In this document: positions 1 through 5,576 of the stretch, in pieces
How the letters are laid out: every line of letters starts with the position of its first letter
Numbering within the stretch: position 1 is the stretch's first letter
Origin: DATMBL01 sp035559295
Lineage (GTDB): Bacteria > Desulfobacterota > Binatia > UBA9968
Direction of reading: 5' to 3'
Length of the DNA: 5,658 nucleotides
NCBI GenBank assembly: GCA_035559295.1
Contig: DATMBL010000222.1
Location: 1-5,658, forward strand
Notes under the pieces: generated by a model
The model's database searches: none
Told to the model about the DNA's origin: nothing
What the model saw: the letters and a program-made list of their open reading frames with translations, nothing else
Position numbers and translations under genes: made by a program

Positions 1-396
1 CACCCCGAAGCGCGGGTGCGTCAGCCGGCGGGCGAGTTCGCCGTCATTCGTGAGGAGCAGCAGGCCCGAGGAGTTGAAGTCGAGTCGGCCGACGGGAAAG
101 ACCCTTCGCCGCTCGCCGAGCTGGACGAGAAAAGACGATAGATCCGGCCGGCCCTCCGGATCGCGCAACGTCGTGATCACTCCCGCAGGCTTATGGAAGG
201 CGAAATAGAGAAAGCGTTGCGGCAGTTTGAGCCGTTTGCCGTCTACTTTGATGCTGTCGGTCGCCGGATCGGCTTTGGCTCCGAGGGTGGTGACGACCCG
301 GCCGTTAATCGACACGCGGCCTTCCAGGATCCAGCGCTCGGCCTCGCGCCGCGACGCAAGCCCCGCGCGCGCAATGAGCTTCTGCAACCGCTCCAC
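1..396 (-). CDS. rluB: RluB/RsuA-family rRNA pseudouridine synthase, 3' end cut off by window edge
   Basis: Converts a specific uridine in rRNA to pseudouridine in the cytoplasm; the RluB branch acts on 23S rRNA and RsuA on 16S rRNA. Translating the minus strand gives 132 codons with no stop before the left edge. An N-terminal S4 RNA-binding domain covers about residues 2-48 (RLQKLIARAGLASRREAE, then GRVSINGRVV). The catalytic domain shows FHKPAGVITT (68-77) and the motif GRLDFNSSGLLLLTNDGE (103-120), whose Asp106 is the expected nucleophile. The start chosen is GTG at 394-396, 13 nt after the scpB stop. It puts the S4 domain at the very N-terminus; the frame is open to a stop at 448-450 but offers no better start. 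The Shine-Dalgarno is weak, consistent with coupling to scpB. Family membership is clear. RluB rather than RsuA/RluE/RluF rests on the scpAB neighbourhood. Family members are usually about 240-300 residues, so roughly half is missing. Confidence 0.9.
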   Translation of the reverse strand, partial: MERLQKLIARAGLASRREAERWILEGRVSINGRVVTTLGAKADPATDSIKVDGKRLKLPQRFLYFAFHKPAGVITTLRDPEGRPDLSSFLVQLGERRRVFPVGRLDFNSSGLLLLTNDGELARRLTHPRFGV

Positions 397-409
397 CGCC
401 CGACCAAGG

Positions 410-979
410 TCAGTCTTCGCCTTCCAACCGGGCCTGTTCGCTTTCGACTACCGGCGGCGCCAGCTCTTCCATCTCCTTGAGCGTCGGCAGCTGTGAAAGA
501 TCCTTCAAATTGAACAACTGCAGGAATTCCTGGGTCGTTCCGTAGAGGAAAGGCCGCCCGGGAACCTCTTTTCGCGCTACCGCCCGGATCAAGTTTCTCT
601 CGAGCAAGGTGCCGATGACGCCGTCGACGTCGACGCCGCGTATCGTTTCTATTTCGGCCTTGGTGATCGGCTGGCGGTAGGCGATGATGGCGAGCGTTTC
701 CAGGGTGGCCCGGCTCATCCGCGGAGGGCGACCGCCGAGGAGTTTCTTCACCCATTCCGCGTTGCGCTTGGCGGTGCGCATCTGGTAGCCTCCGGCCACT
801 TCCATCAGTCGTATGCCGGCCGCGCGCCTCTCGAGCTCGCTCTGGAGTTCCTCGAGCGCGGCGCGGAGTTCGCTTCTTTCGACGCCATCGACCACGTCGG
901 AGATCCGCTGCAACGTAAGAGGGCCGTCCGCGACGAACAGCAAGCTTTCCAGAATCGATTTCAGTTCTTCGCGCTCCAT
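410..979 (-). CDS. scpB: Segregation and condensation protein B (ScpB)
   Basis: Non-SMC subunit of the bacterial condensin SMC-ScpA-ScpB. Dimeric ScpB binds the ScpA linker region and helps compact and segregate the chromosome. The 189-residue product has the usual family length and two winged-helix domains. The first (about 1-80) begins EELKSILESLLFVADGPLTL. The second (about 88-160) holds the family signature TLETLAIIAYRQPITKAEIE (92-111), followed by IRGVDVDGVIGTLLERNLI (113-131), KEVPGRPFLYGTT (137-149) and EFLQLFNLKDLSQLP (151-165). The C-terminal tail after residue 168 is acidic and probably disordered. Start is ATG at 977-979, 8 nt downstream of the scpA stop, with only a poor Shine-Dalgarno, so translation is probably coupled to scpA. 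The stop lies 13 nt before the rluB-like GTG. Nothing looks truncated. Confidence 0.97.
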   Translation of the reverse strand: MEREELKSILESLLFVADGPLTLQRISDVVDGVERSELRAALEELQSELERRAAGIRLMEVAGGYQMRTAKRNAEWVKKLLGGRPPRMSRATLETLAIIAYRQPITKAEIETIRGVDVDGVIGTLLERNLIRAVARKEVPGRPFLYGTTQEFLQLFNLKDLSQLPTLKEMEELAPPVVESEQARLEGED

Positions 980-987
980 GGCGTTCT

Positions 988-1743
988 CTAATCCGGCTCC
1001 GCGGGAACCAACGACGCCGCCCCCTCGGGAGCCTTGGCTCGTTCGATCAGGATCGAACCCCCGGGCCGGTCTTGGAAAATCCGGATCGCCCGCATCTTGA
1101 CCAGCTCCAGCATCGCGAGGAAAGTGACGACCACTTCCATGCGCGTCTTGAGTTTGGCGAAAAGCGCATCGAAAATGACCTGCGGCGTCGAACGGAGCAT
1201 GTCGAGCAACAGCGTCATTTTCTCGCGCACGGTGATTCTCTCGAGCGTCACTTCGTGAACGGCATTCTTCGGCAAGCGTTCGAGCACGCGCCGCAGCGCG
1301 GTCAGGAGCTCGAAGACGGAAACTTCGCGAAACCCCGCCGGCTCGGGGCGTTCCGTCGACGCGGCGCAGCGAACGAACACGTCGCGCTCCAGGACCTCGC
1401 GCTGCTCGAGCTGCTCCGCGGCTTCTTTAAAGCGCTGGTATTCGAGCAAGCGCCTGACCAGTTCCGCGCGCGGATCGGCTCCGGCTTCCTCCTCCTCTTC
1501 GTCGTCAGCGCCGGCGACGGGCAACAGCATGCGCGATTTGATGTGAATCAGGGTTGCCGCCATCACGAGAAATTCGCCGGCGACATCGAGGTTCAGGCTC
1601 TGCATCAGTTCCAGCGTAGCGAGATACTGCTCGGTGATCGTCGCGATCGGAATGTCGGTGACGCTGACCTCGTTCTTCTTGATCAGATGCAGCAGGAGAT
1701 CGAGCGGCCCTTCGAAGATCTCGAGTTGCACACGCGTGGTCAC
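988..1743 (-). CDS. scpA: Segregation and condensation protein A (ScpA), GTG start
   Basis: Kleisin subunit of the SMC-ScpAB condensin; its N-terminal domain binds the SMC neck and its C-terminal winged helix binds the SMC head. The 251-residue product matches family length. It opens with the ScpA hallmark VQLEIFEGPLDLLLHLIKKN (5-24), followed by DIPIATITEQYL (30-41) and EFLVMAATLIHIKSRMLLP (57-75). A short acidic linker (DDEEEEEAGAD, 80-90) precedes the middle helices (LVRRLLEYQRFKEAAEQL, 95-112). The C-terminal winged helix includes VTFLAMLELVKMRAIRIFQ (206-224). The start codon is GTG at 1741-1743, overlapping the trpS stop in the four bases GTGA, a classic coupling arrangement. A GAGG about 10 nt upstream, inside trpS, may serve as ribosome binding site. 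A second GTG lies four codons in, but the overlap supports the first. Confidence 0.97.
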   Translation of the reverse strand: MTTRVQLEIFEGPLDLLLHLIKKNEVSVTDIPIATITEQYLATLELMQSLNLDVAGEFLVMAATLIHIKSRMLLPVAGADDEEEEEAGADPRAELVRRLLEYQRFKEAAEQLEQREVLERDVFVRCAASTERPEPAGFREVSVFELLTALRRVLERLPKNAVHEVTLERITVREKMTLLLDMLRSTPQVIFDALFAKLKTRMEVVVTFLAMLELVKMRAIRIFQDRPGGSILIERAKAPEGAASLVPAEPD

Positions 1744-2717
1744 AGCCCTATCGCCTCACGGACTTCCGCCATCGTCGCTGCGGCTTTTTCCCGCGCCGCG
1801 CCCGCCCCCGCGGCGAGCGCGTCCTCGATCTGCTCGGGATTGCGCTCGTAGGCCGCGCGCTTTTCCCGAAACGGGGCCAGGTCGTCGATGACGTGCTTGA
1901 TCATGACCTTCTTGCATTGCAGACAACCGATCCCCGCCGTACGGCATCCCGCGGACACGAAATCGAGTTCTTCCGCCGTGCAGTAGATTTTGTGCAGCTG
2001 AAAAGCCGGGCACTTCTCGGGCTCTCCGGGATCGGTCCGCTTCACGCGCGCCGGATCGGTCGCCATCCGGCTGAGCTTGCGATCGATCTCCTCCGGGGTA
2101 TCTGAAAGAAAAACCGCGTTGCCGTAGCTCTTGCTCATCTTGCGGCCGTCGATACCCGGCAGCTTCTGCGTCTCGGTCAAAAGGACTTCCGGTTCTGGAA
2201 AAATCGGCCGGTAAAGCTGATTGAAGCGGCGGACGATTTCGCGCGTCAGCTCGACGTGGGGCGCTTGATCGATGCCCACGGGAACCTTGTTCGCCTTGTA
2301 CATCGTGATATCGGCGGCCTGGAGCACCGGGTAACCGAGAAAACCGTAGGTCGATAGATCCTTACCCGTGAGTTCCTTGAGCTGTTCTTTGTACGTTGGA
2401 TTTCGCTCGAGCCACGATACCGGCGTTATCATCGATAAAAGGAGATGCAACTCGGCATGCTCCGGCACTTTCGACTGCCTGAACAGAACGCTCCGATCCG
2501 GATTGAGCCCGATGCTCAACCAGTCGGTCAACATCTCGGCCGTGCTCTGACGGATCCCGTGCGGCGTTGCATAATCGGTCGTAAGCGCATGCCAATCGGC
2601 GACGAAAAAATAACACCGGTACGTGTCCTGTAGCTTCAACCAGTTCTTGAGCGCCCCGTGCAGGTGCCCCAAATGGAGGCGGCCGGTCGGGCGCATGCCG
2701 CTGACGATGGTTTCCAT
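1740..2717 (-). CDS. trpS: Tryptophanyl-tRNA synthetase with a possible iron-sulfur site
   Basis: Class I synthetase that activates tryptophan with ATP and loads it on tRNA-Trp in the cytoplasm. At 325 residues it has normal bacterial length. The class I signatures are both present: HLGH at residues 15-18 (within GRLHLGHLHGALKNW) and KMSKS at 193-197 (within GIDGRKMSKSYGN). Other family stretches are VADWHALTTDY (39-49), GFLGYPVLQAADITMYKAN (125-143) and VPVGIDQAPHVELTREI (145-161). Four cysteines (C236, C258, C265, C268) form C-x21-C-x6-C-x2-C, almost identical in position and spacing to the [4Fe-4S] ligands described for T. maritima TrpRS; metal binding here is inference. The ATG at 2715-2717 sits 10 nt after the M50 protease stop with no visible Shine-Dalgarno, suggesting coupled translation. 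The stop overlaps the scpA start by 4 nt. Confidence 0.97.
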   Translation of the reverse strand: METIVSGMRPTGRLHLGHLHGALKNWLKLQDTYRCYFFVADWHALTTDYATPHGIRQSTAEMLTDWLSIGLNPDRSVLFRQSKVPEHAELHLLLSMITPVSWLERNPTYKEQLKELTGKDLSTYGFLGYPVLQAADITMYKANKVPVGIDQAPHVELTREIVRRFNQLYRPIFPEPEVLLTETQKLPGIDGRKMSKSYGNAVFLSDTPEEIDRKLSRMATDPARVKRTDPGEPEKCPAFQLHKIYCTAEELDFVSAGCRTAGIGCLQCKKVMIKHVIDDLAPFREKRAAYERNPEQIEDALAAGAGAAREKAAATMAEVREAIGL

Positions 2718-2727
2718 GGCGGTTCGA

Positions 2728-3393
2728 TCAGAGCAGGTAGAAATACAAGTTCAAGAGGTAATCCATGGGGGGCCCGAGAATCTTGTCGAGCGTCCGGGTC
2801 ATCAATAGAACGATCAGGATCAGGAAGCCGAAAGGCTCGACCCGGGCGACGGCGGACGAATGCGGATCCGGCAGGAGCCCGACGAGCACGCGCCCGCCGT
2901 CGAGCGGCGGCAGCGGCAGAATGTTGAAGACCGCGAGCACCACGTTGATGATCACGGCATTCCTGGCCATGAGCGCCATGGGAGCGAAAAAGTCCACGAG
3001 CCCGGCCGCGGAACCCTGCCCGGCGGCGAACAAAGGAAGCGCGAGCTTGAGGAACCCAACCGCGCCGAGCGCGAGCAAGAGGTTGGTTACGGGACCGGCC
3101 AATGCGACCCAGATCATATCGCGCTTCGGGTTTCGAAGATTGTAGTAGTTGACCGGCACCGGTTTGGCATAACCGAAGAGGAACGGCGCATTGGCGATCA
3201 CCAGCAACAGCGGGAGCAGCACCGTGCCGAAGAGGTCGATGTGCGCGAGTGGATTGAGCGTGAGCCGCCCCATGCGCGCCGCGGTCGGGTCGCCGAGGCG
3301 GTTTGCGACCCAGCCGTGAGCTACCTCATGAAATACGATCGCAGTTAAGACCGGGAGGGCCCAGAGGGCGATCTGTCGTATAGTTTCTTCCAA
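2728..3393 (-). CDS. Site-2 protease (M50) family membrane zinc metalloprotease, TTG start
   Basis: Multi-pass membrane protein of the short S2P-like group found beside trpS/scpAB. The family cleaves peptide bonds within the membrane using zinc; the substrate of this subgroup is not known to me. The 221-residue product carries the zinc motif HEVAH (22-26: His22 and His26 ligands, Glu23 catalytic) in the first hydrophobic helix. It is followed by RLGDPTAARMGRLTLNPLAH (32-51). The third zinc ligand is Asp165 in NILPLPPLDGG (157-167). Further hydrophobic segments lie at about 57-74, 94-121, 135-160 and 186-198. The start is TTG at 3391-3393. No ATG or GTG lies in frame upstream before the stop at 3469-3471, and the next Met is residue 41, beyond the active site. 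No good Shine-Dalgarno precedes the TTG; a GGGG-AAG-CCCC hairpin lies about 14 nt upstream. It is the first gene of the five-gene cluster. The exact start is the least certain point. Confidence 0.92.
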   Translation of the reverse strand: MEETIRQIALWALPVLTAIVFHEVAHGWVANRLGDPTAARMGRLTLNPLAHIDLFGTVLLPLLLVIANAPFLFGYAKPVPVNYYNLRNPKRDMIWVALAGPVTNLLLALGAVGFLKLALPLFAAGQGSAAGLVDFFAPMALMARNAVIINVVLAVFNILPLPPLDGGRVLVGLLPDPHSSAVARVEPFGFLILIVLLMTRTLDKILGPPMDYLLNLYFYLL

Positions 3394-3441
3394 GACGGTG
3401 ATCTTTTGGGGCTTCCCCTGTATGGATACGGCAAACCCCGG

Positions 3442-3464
3442 AAAAACACAAGCTTTCTGTCGTG
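3442..3464 (-). terminator. Weak candidate intrinsic terminator after the crotonase gene
   Basis: Read on the minus strand, a short imperfect stem (CACGA pairing with TTGTG, including one G-T pair, loop of 8 nt) is followed directly by five T residues. It lies about 40-60 nt after the crotonase stop and before the M50 start, where a terminator separating the two units would be expected. The stem is short and AT-containing, so read-through is likely and the call is tentative. In the remaining gap (3394-3503) I found no convincing promoter for the five-gene cluster; the best match, TTGTGT then 17 nt then TATCCA, is poor. Confidence 0.22.
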
Positions 3465-3503
3465 CGCGTTAGCCTTATGACGCCTCGGGTACGATGTCCT
3501 CGC

Positions 3504-4319
3504 TTATTTCCCCTTCCAAGCCGGAGCCCTCTTTTCGACGAACGCCCTGGGGCCTTCTTTGGCGTCTTCGGTGTTCAACACCATGCCGGCAAGATCGGCC
3601 TCGAGCCGGAGCGCCTGCTCCAGCGGCAGCTCCGCTCCCTTGTATATCGCTTCCTTTATATAGCGCGCCGCCAGCGGGGCCCCTTTTAAGAAGGAGCGCG
3701 CGACCTGCTCGCCCGACTCGAGCAATTTGTCTGCCGGAACGATCTGGTTTAAGAGCCCGATCCGGTAGGCCTCGGAGGCATCGAAAAGCTCACCCGAGAG
3801 GCAGATCTCGAGCGCTTTCGCAATCCCCACCAGCCGCGCCAGGCGCTGGGTTCCCCCGGAGGCCGGCATGAATCCGCGCCGGATCTCGGTGAGCCCAATT
3901 CTCGCGGTTTCCGCTCCGATACGAATGTCGCAGGCGAGGCTCATCAACAATCCCGTGCCGATCACGTAACCGTGCAGCAGAGCGACGGTCGGCTTGGTGA
4001 TTGCCGCAATCGCCTGCGGCGGGGTGTGGATCCCCGGCTGGTTTCGCGCCTGCCGGCTCACGAGCGGCGATTCACCCGGCGCCGACTCCGCCGCGTTCGC
4101 GCGCGCTCTCTCTTTCAAGTCTCCGCCGACGGAAAAGGCCCTATCTCCCGCTCCCCTGAAGATCACAACCTGAACGGCGGGATCATCGTTTGCCGCACGG
4201 CAGCGATCAATGATCTTTTCCCGCATCTCGCGGTTGACGGCGTTTAACGCTTCCGGCCGATTCAGCGTAACCCAGGCGATCTTGTCTCGAACTTCGTAGA
4301 GTACCTTCGGCTCTTCCAT
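3504..4319 (-). CDS. Enoyl-CoA hydratase/isomerase (crotonase) superfamily protein lacking one catalytic Glu
   Basis: Crotonase-fold enzyme, presumably acting on an acyl-CoA thioester in the cytoplasm. The 271-residue product has usual family length. Recognisable blocks are WVTLNRPEALNAVN (16-29), FSVGGDLKE (62-70, first oxyanion-hole strand), HGYVIGTGLLMSLACDI (116-132), LTEIRRGFMPASGGTQRLAR (143-162), DASEAYRIGLLNQIVP (180-195) and the terminal EDAKEGPRAFVEKR (251-264). Aligned by eye to rat mitochondrial enoyl-CoA hydratase, Glu164 is kept as Glu145, but Glu144 is replaced by Leu125 and Gly141 by Thr122. A standard hydratase mechanism needs both glutamates, so an isomerase, hydrolase or other crotonase activity is more likely; the substrate cannot be told. 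Start is ATG at 4317-4319, with AGGGA at 4327-4331 seven nt upstream, a good ribosome binding site. It stands alone, 110 nt upstream of the M50 cluster; no fatty-acid or amino-acid catabolic partners are seen. Confidence 0.93.
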   Translation of the reverse strand: MEEPKVLYEVRDKIAWVTLNRPEALNAVNREMREKIIDRCRAANDDPAVQVVIFRGAGDRAFSVGGDLKERARANAAESAPGESPLVSRQARNQPGIHTPPQAIAAITKPTVALLHGYVIGTGLLMSLACDIRIGAETARIGLTEIRRGFMPASGGTQRLARLVGIAKALEICLSGELFDASEAYRIGLLNQIVPADKLLESGEQVARSFLKGAPLAARYIKEAIYKGAELPLEQALRLEADLAGMVLNTEDAKEGPRAFVEKRAPAWKGK

Positions 4320-4552
4320 TCACGGTTCCCTATTTGTATTGACCGGCGCCCCCGTTCAAAGCGCCTGGTGAATCGCTGCAGCCTGATAAGTCAAAACTGA
4401 CGCCTCGGATTTTCGCGAATACTCGCTGGCGCCGTAGCTGACGAACAGACTTTCCTGCGTCGCATGGCTTGCGGATCACAAACCGTTTAACAATTCAGAG
4501 CGCTCTTCCTCGATCGCTGTGAAGTTCATGTTGCGGATGCCGCGAGAGACAC

Positions 4553-4592
4553 GGCTTTTTTCTTATCACACGTAGATTGCGCAAAAAAAGCC
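4553..4592. repeat. Inverted repeat with poly-T/poly-A arms
   Basis: GGCTTTTTT at 4553-4561 is matched exactly by its reverse complement AAAAAAGCC at 4584-4592, leaving a 22-nt loop. As RNA on either strand it would form a 9-bp stem of three G-C and six A-U pairs. It is not a standard intrinsic terminator because no U-run follows the stem on either strand. It might instead be an extended regulator site or a chance pairing of two homopolymer runs. Confidence 0.4.
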
Positions 4593-4691
4593 CGCGAGCA
4601 AATTCCCGACGTTCGGGGGCCCCGACGCCGCCACGAAAAGCTCGCCTGTTGACCTTGAATTTCCCGCTATGGTAAGCACGAGCGGGCCAAA

Positions 4692-4745
4692 GGTCGCGAC
4701 CCGAGAGCTGTAGCATCGGCGCGAGTCGCGAGTCGTGCCGGCACG
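4692..4745. promoter_or_regulatory. Paired GC-rich palindromes upstream of the TctB-family gene, possible operator
   Basis: Two perfect palindromes occur within 54 nt: GGTCGCGACC (4692-4701) and CGTGCCGGCACG (4734-4745). Directly before the second are two tandem copies of GCGAGTC (4721-4734). They sit about 160-220 nt upstream of the TctB-family start. Dimeric repressors or activators bind such symmetric sites, but the palindromes are not copies of each other and GC-rich DNA produces such sequences by chance, so this is only a candidate. Confidence 0.2.
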
Positions 4746-4893
4746 GGGGCCATGTCGAAACGGAGAAGCGAGCGATGATGGCGCCGAATCTCACAAATGT
4801 GCGGGCGCGCCATCACCGGTTGCGACCTCCCCGGCGCCCAAAAAGACAAGGTGCTACAGGCCAACGCGATGTGACTTTACGGATGGACCGATT

Positions 4894-4899
4894 AGGAGG
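4894..4899 (+). promoter_or_regulatory. Strong Shine-Dalgarno AGGAGG that sets a TTG start
   Basis: A perfect AGGAGG lies 9 nt before TTG (4909-4911) and only 3 nt before the in-frame GTG at 4903-4905. Three nt is too close for efficient initiation, so the TTG is preferred for the TctB-family protein. It also rules out the longer reading that would begin near 4735. Confidence 0.8.
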
Positions 4900-4908
4900 A
4901 ACGTGGAC

Positions 4909-5394
4909 TTGAAACTGCGACCGCAGGCGATTTTCAGCTTTATCTGGCTCGTCTTTTTCATTGTTTGGGTCTATCTCGCCGCCGACTGGCGCCTGCAGGC
5001 GCGCCTCTACCCTTGGGCGATCGGCATTCCGATGGTGTTTCTCGCCGTCATTCAGGTGATTCTCGATCTCAAGGGATACGTCCGCAAAGAGGCGCCCGGC
5101 GCCACGCCCGTCGATTTTCAATTCAGCAAAGGCATCGATCCGGGCGTTGCGCGCCAGCGCGCGCTCAACATCTTTTCCTGGATCTTCGGCTTTTTCATTC
5201 TCATTTGGCTCGTTGGTTTTACCATTGCGATTCCCGTCATGGTCTTTACCTACCTCAAAATCCAGTCGAAAGAAGGATGGGTGATCTCGCTGGCGCTCAC
5301 CGTTTTCGCGTGGGCCGGTTTCTATGCGCTGTTCGTAAGACTCTTGAACCTGCCGTTCCCCGAAGGCCAGGTGTTTACTTGGTTGGGCGCGTGA
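4909..5394 (+). CDS. TctB-family small membrane subunit of a tripartite tricarboxylate transporter
   Basis: Small integral membrane subunit of TTT importers, which pair with a large permease (TctA) and a periplasmic receptor (TctC) to take up carboxylates using an ion gradient. With the TTG start the product is 161 residues, normal for the family. Hydrophobic segments lie at about 7-24, 36-53, 88-116 (long, perhaps two helices) and 124-144, separated by a charged loop (54-86). Family-like features are LYPWAIGIPMVFLAV (33-47) after the first helix and FYALFVRLLNLPFPEG (138-153) at the C-terminus, resembling the usual ending with a hydrophobic helix, LL, LP and G. Sequence conservation in TctB is low, so the call rests on length, topology and these two regions. 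A GTG two codons upstream is the alternative start. A likely receptor gene follows 182 nt downstream; no TctA gene is visible. The substrate is unknown. Confidence 0.8.
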   Translation: MKLRPQAIFSFIWLVFFIVWVYLAADWRLQARLYPWAIGIPMVFLAVIQVILDLKGYVRKEAPGATPVDFQFSKGIDPGVARQRALNIFSWIFGFFILIWLVGFTIAIPVMVFTYLKIQSKEGWVISLALTVFAWAGFYALFVRLLNLPFPEGQVFTWLGA

Positions 5395-5576
5395 CAGTTG
5401 CAGAACCGTTCCCGGATGCGAAACGGTGAAGTTCTCGGCCAACGCGAACGTCAAAAGGTAACGACGCCGGCTCGTTGAATCGTGGCTATGGTCGAACGAG
5501 GCTTGTTCGCGAAGCCGCGAGATGCTAAGCGGAATCTGCAGCATTCGGTCTTTTCCGTGCGCCCGGAGGGCACATC
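5395..5576 (+). other. Gap between the TctB-family gene and the secreted protein gene
   Basis: This 182-nt stretch has no convincing gene. A 20-codon frame beginning ATG at 5416 has no ribosome binding site. Ten nt after the TctB-family stop is an inverted repeat ACCGTT (5405-5410) / AACGGT (5422-5427) with an 11-nt loop but no T-run, so at most a weak transcript-end or processing signal. A second small stem, GGCTT (5500-5504) / AAGCC (5512-5516), lies further on. No clear promoter was found, so the two genes may be co-transcribed, although the gap is large for a tight operon. Confidence 0.5.
5565..5569 (+). promoter_or_regulatory. Shine-Dalgarno GGAGG for the secreted protein gene
   Basis: GGAGG lies 7 nt before the ATG at 5577, ideal spacing, and fixes that start. 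The site falls in a possible small hairpin: GCCC (5561-5564) can pair with GGGC (5568-5571) across a GGA loop, which would partly hide the ribosome binding site. The stem is only four pairs, so any regulatory effect is speculative. Confidence 0.8.

Larger units (their letters stand above)
4320..4908. other. 589-nt gene-free divergent intergenic region
   Basis: Lies between the leftward crotonase gene and the rightward TctB-family gene, so it must hold the upstream signals of both. No reading frame inside it looks like a real protein: the candidates lack a Shine-Dalgarno and recognisable motifs. No tRNA-like or rRNA-like sequence was seen. It contains an inverted repeat with A/T-tract arms (4553-4592), two perfect GC-rich palindromes (4692-4701 and 4734-4745) and a tandem 7-mer, GCGAGTC twice (4721-4734). 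The nearest sigma-70-like element on the plus strand is TTGACC at 4649-4654, but no acceptable -10 box lies 16-18 nt after it. The region is much longer than the other gaps in the window, so it may contain a regulator site, a small RNA or decayed sequence; none is demonstrated. Confidence 0.7.

Noticed and set aside
1072..1851. 259-codon open frame on the plus strand opposite scpA and the trpS end
   Set aside because: It lies antisense to strongly supported genes, is rich in Arg/His/Glu as expected from mirrored GC-rich codons, and has no recognisable motif.
4369..4383. Sigma-54-like promoter (TGG, then TGC)
   Set aside because: The GG to GC spacing is 9 rather than the required 10 and the rest of the consensus does not match.
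4605..4625. Hairpin of CCCGA/TCGGG and the overlapping TCGGGG/CCCCGA repeat as a terminator
   Set aside because: Short stems, a one-nt centre in one case, and no T-run on either strand.
4649..4677. Sigma-70 promoter starting at TTGACC
   Set aside because: The only TATAAT-like hexamer (TATGGT) lies 13 nt after it, too close; nothing fits at 16-18 nt.
4495..4794. 99-codon minus-strand frame in the intergenic region
   Set aside because: Arg-rich, without motif or Shine-Dalgarno, and it crosses the inverted repeat; it looks like chance in GC-rich DNA.
4735..4908. N-terminal extension of the TctB-family protein to the start near 4735
   Set aside because: The extra 58 residues have no family resemblance and no ribosome binding site, while AGGAGG at 4894-4899 marks a start at 4909.
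5416..5478. 20-codon frame between the TctB-family gene and the secreted protein gene
   Set aside because: No ribosome binding site, no hydrophobic or other distinctive composition, and length expected by chance.
4813..5544. 243-codon minus-strand frame covering the TctB-family gene
   Set aside because: The plus strand has a membrane protein with a perfect Shine-Dalgarno; the minus product is highly charged, low in complexity and unlike any family I know.
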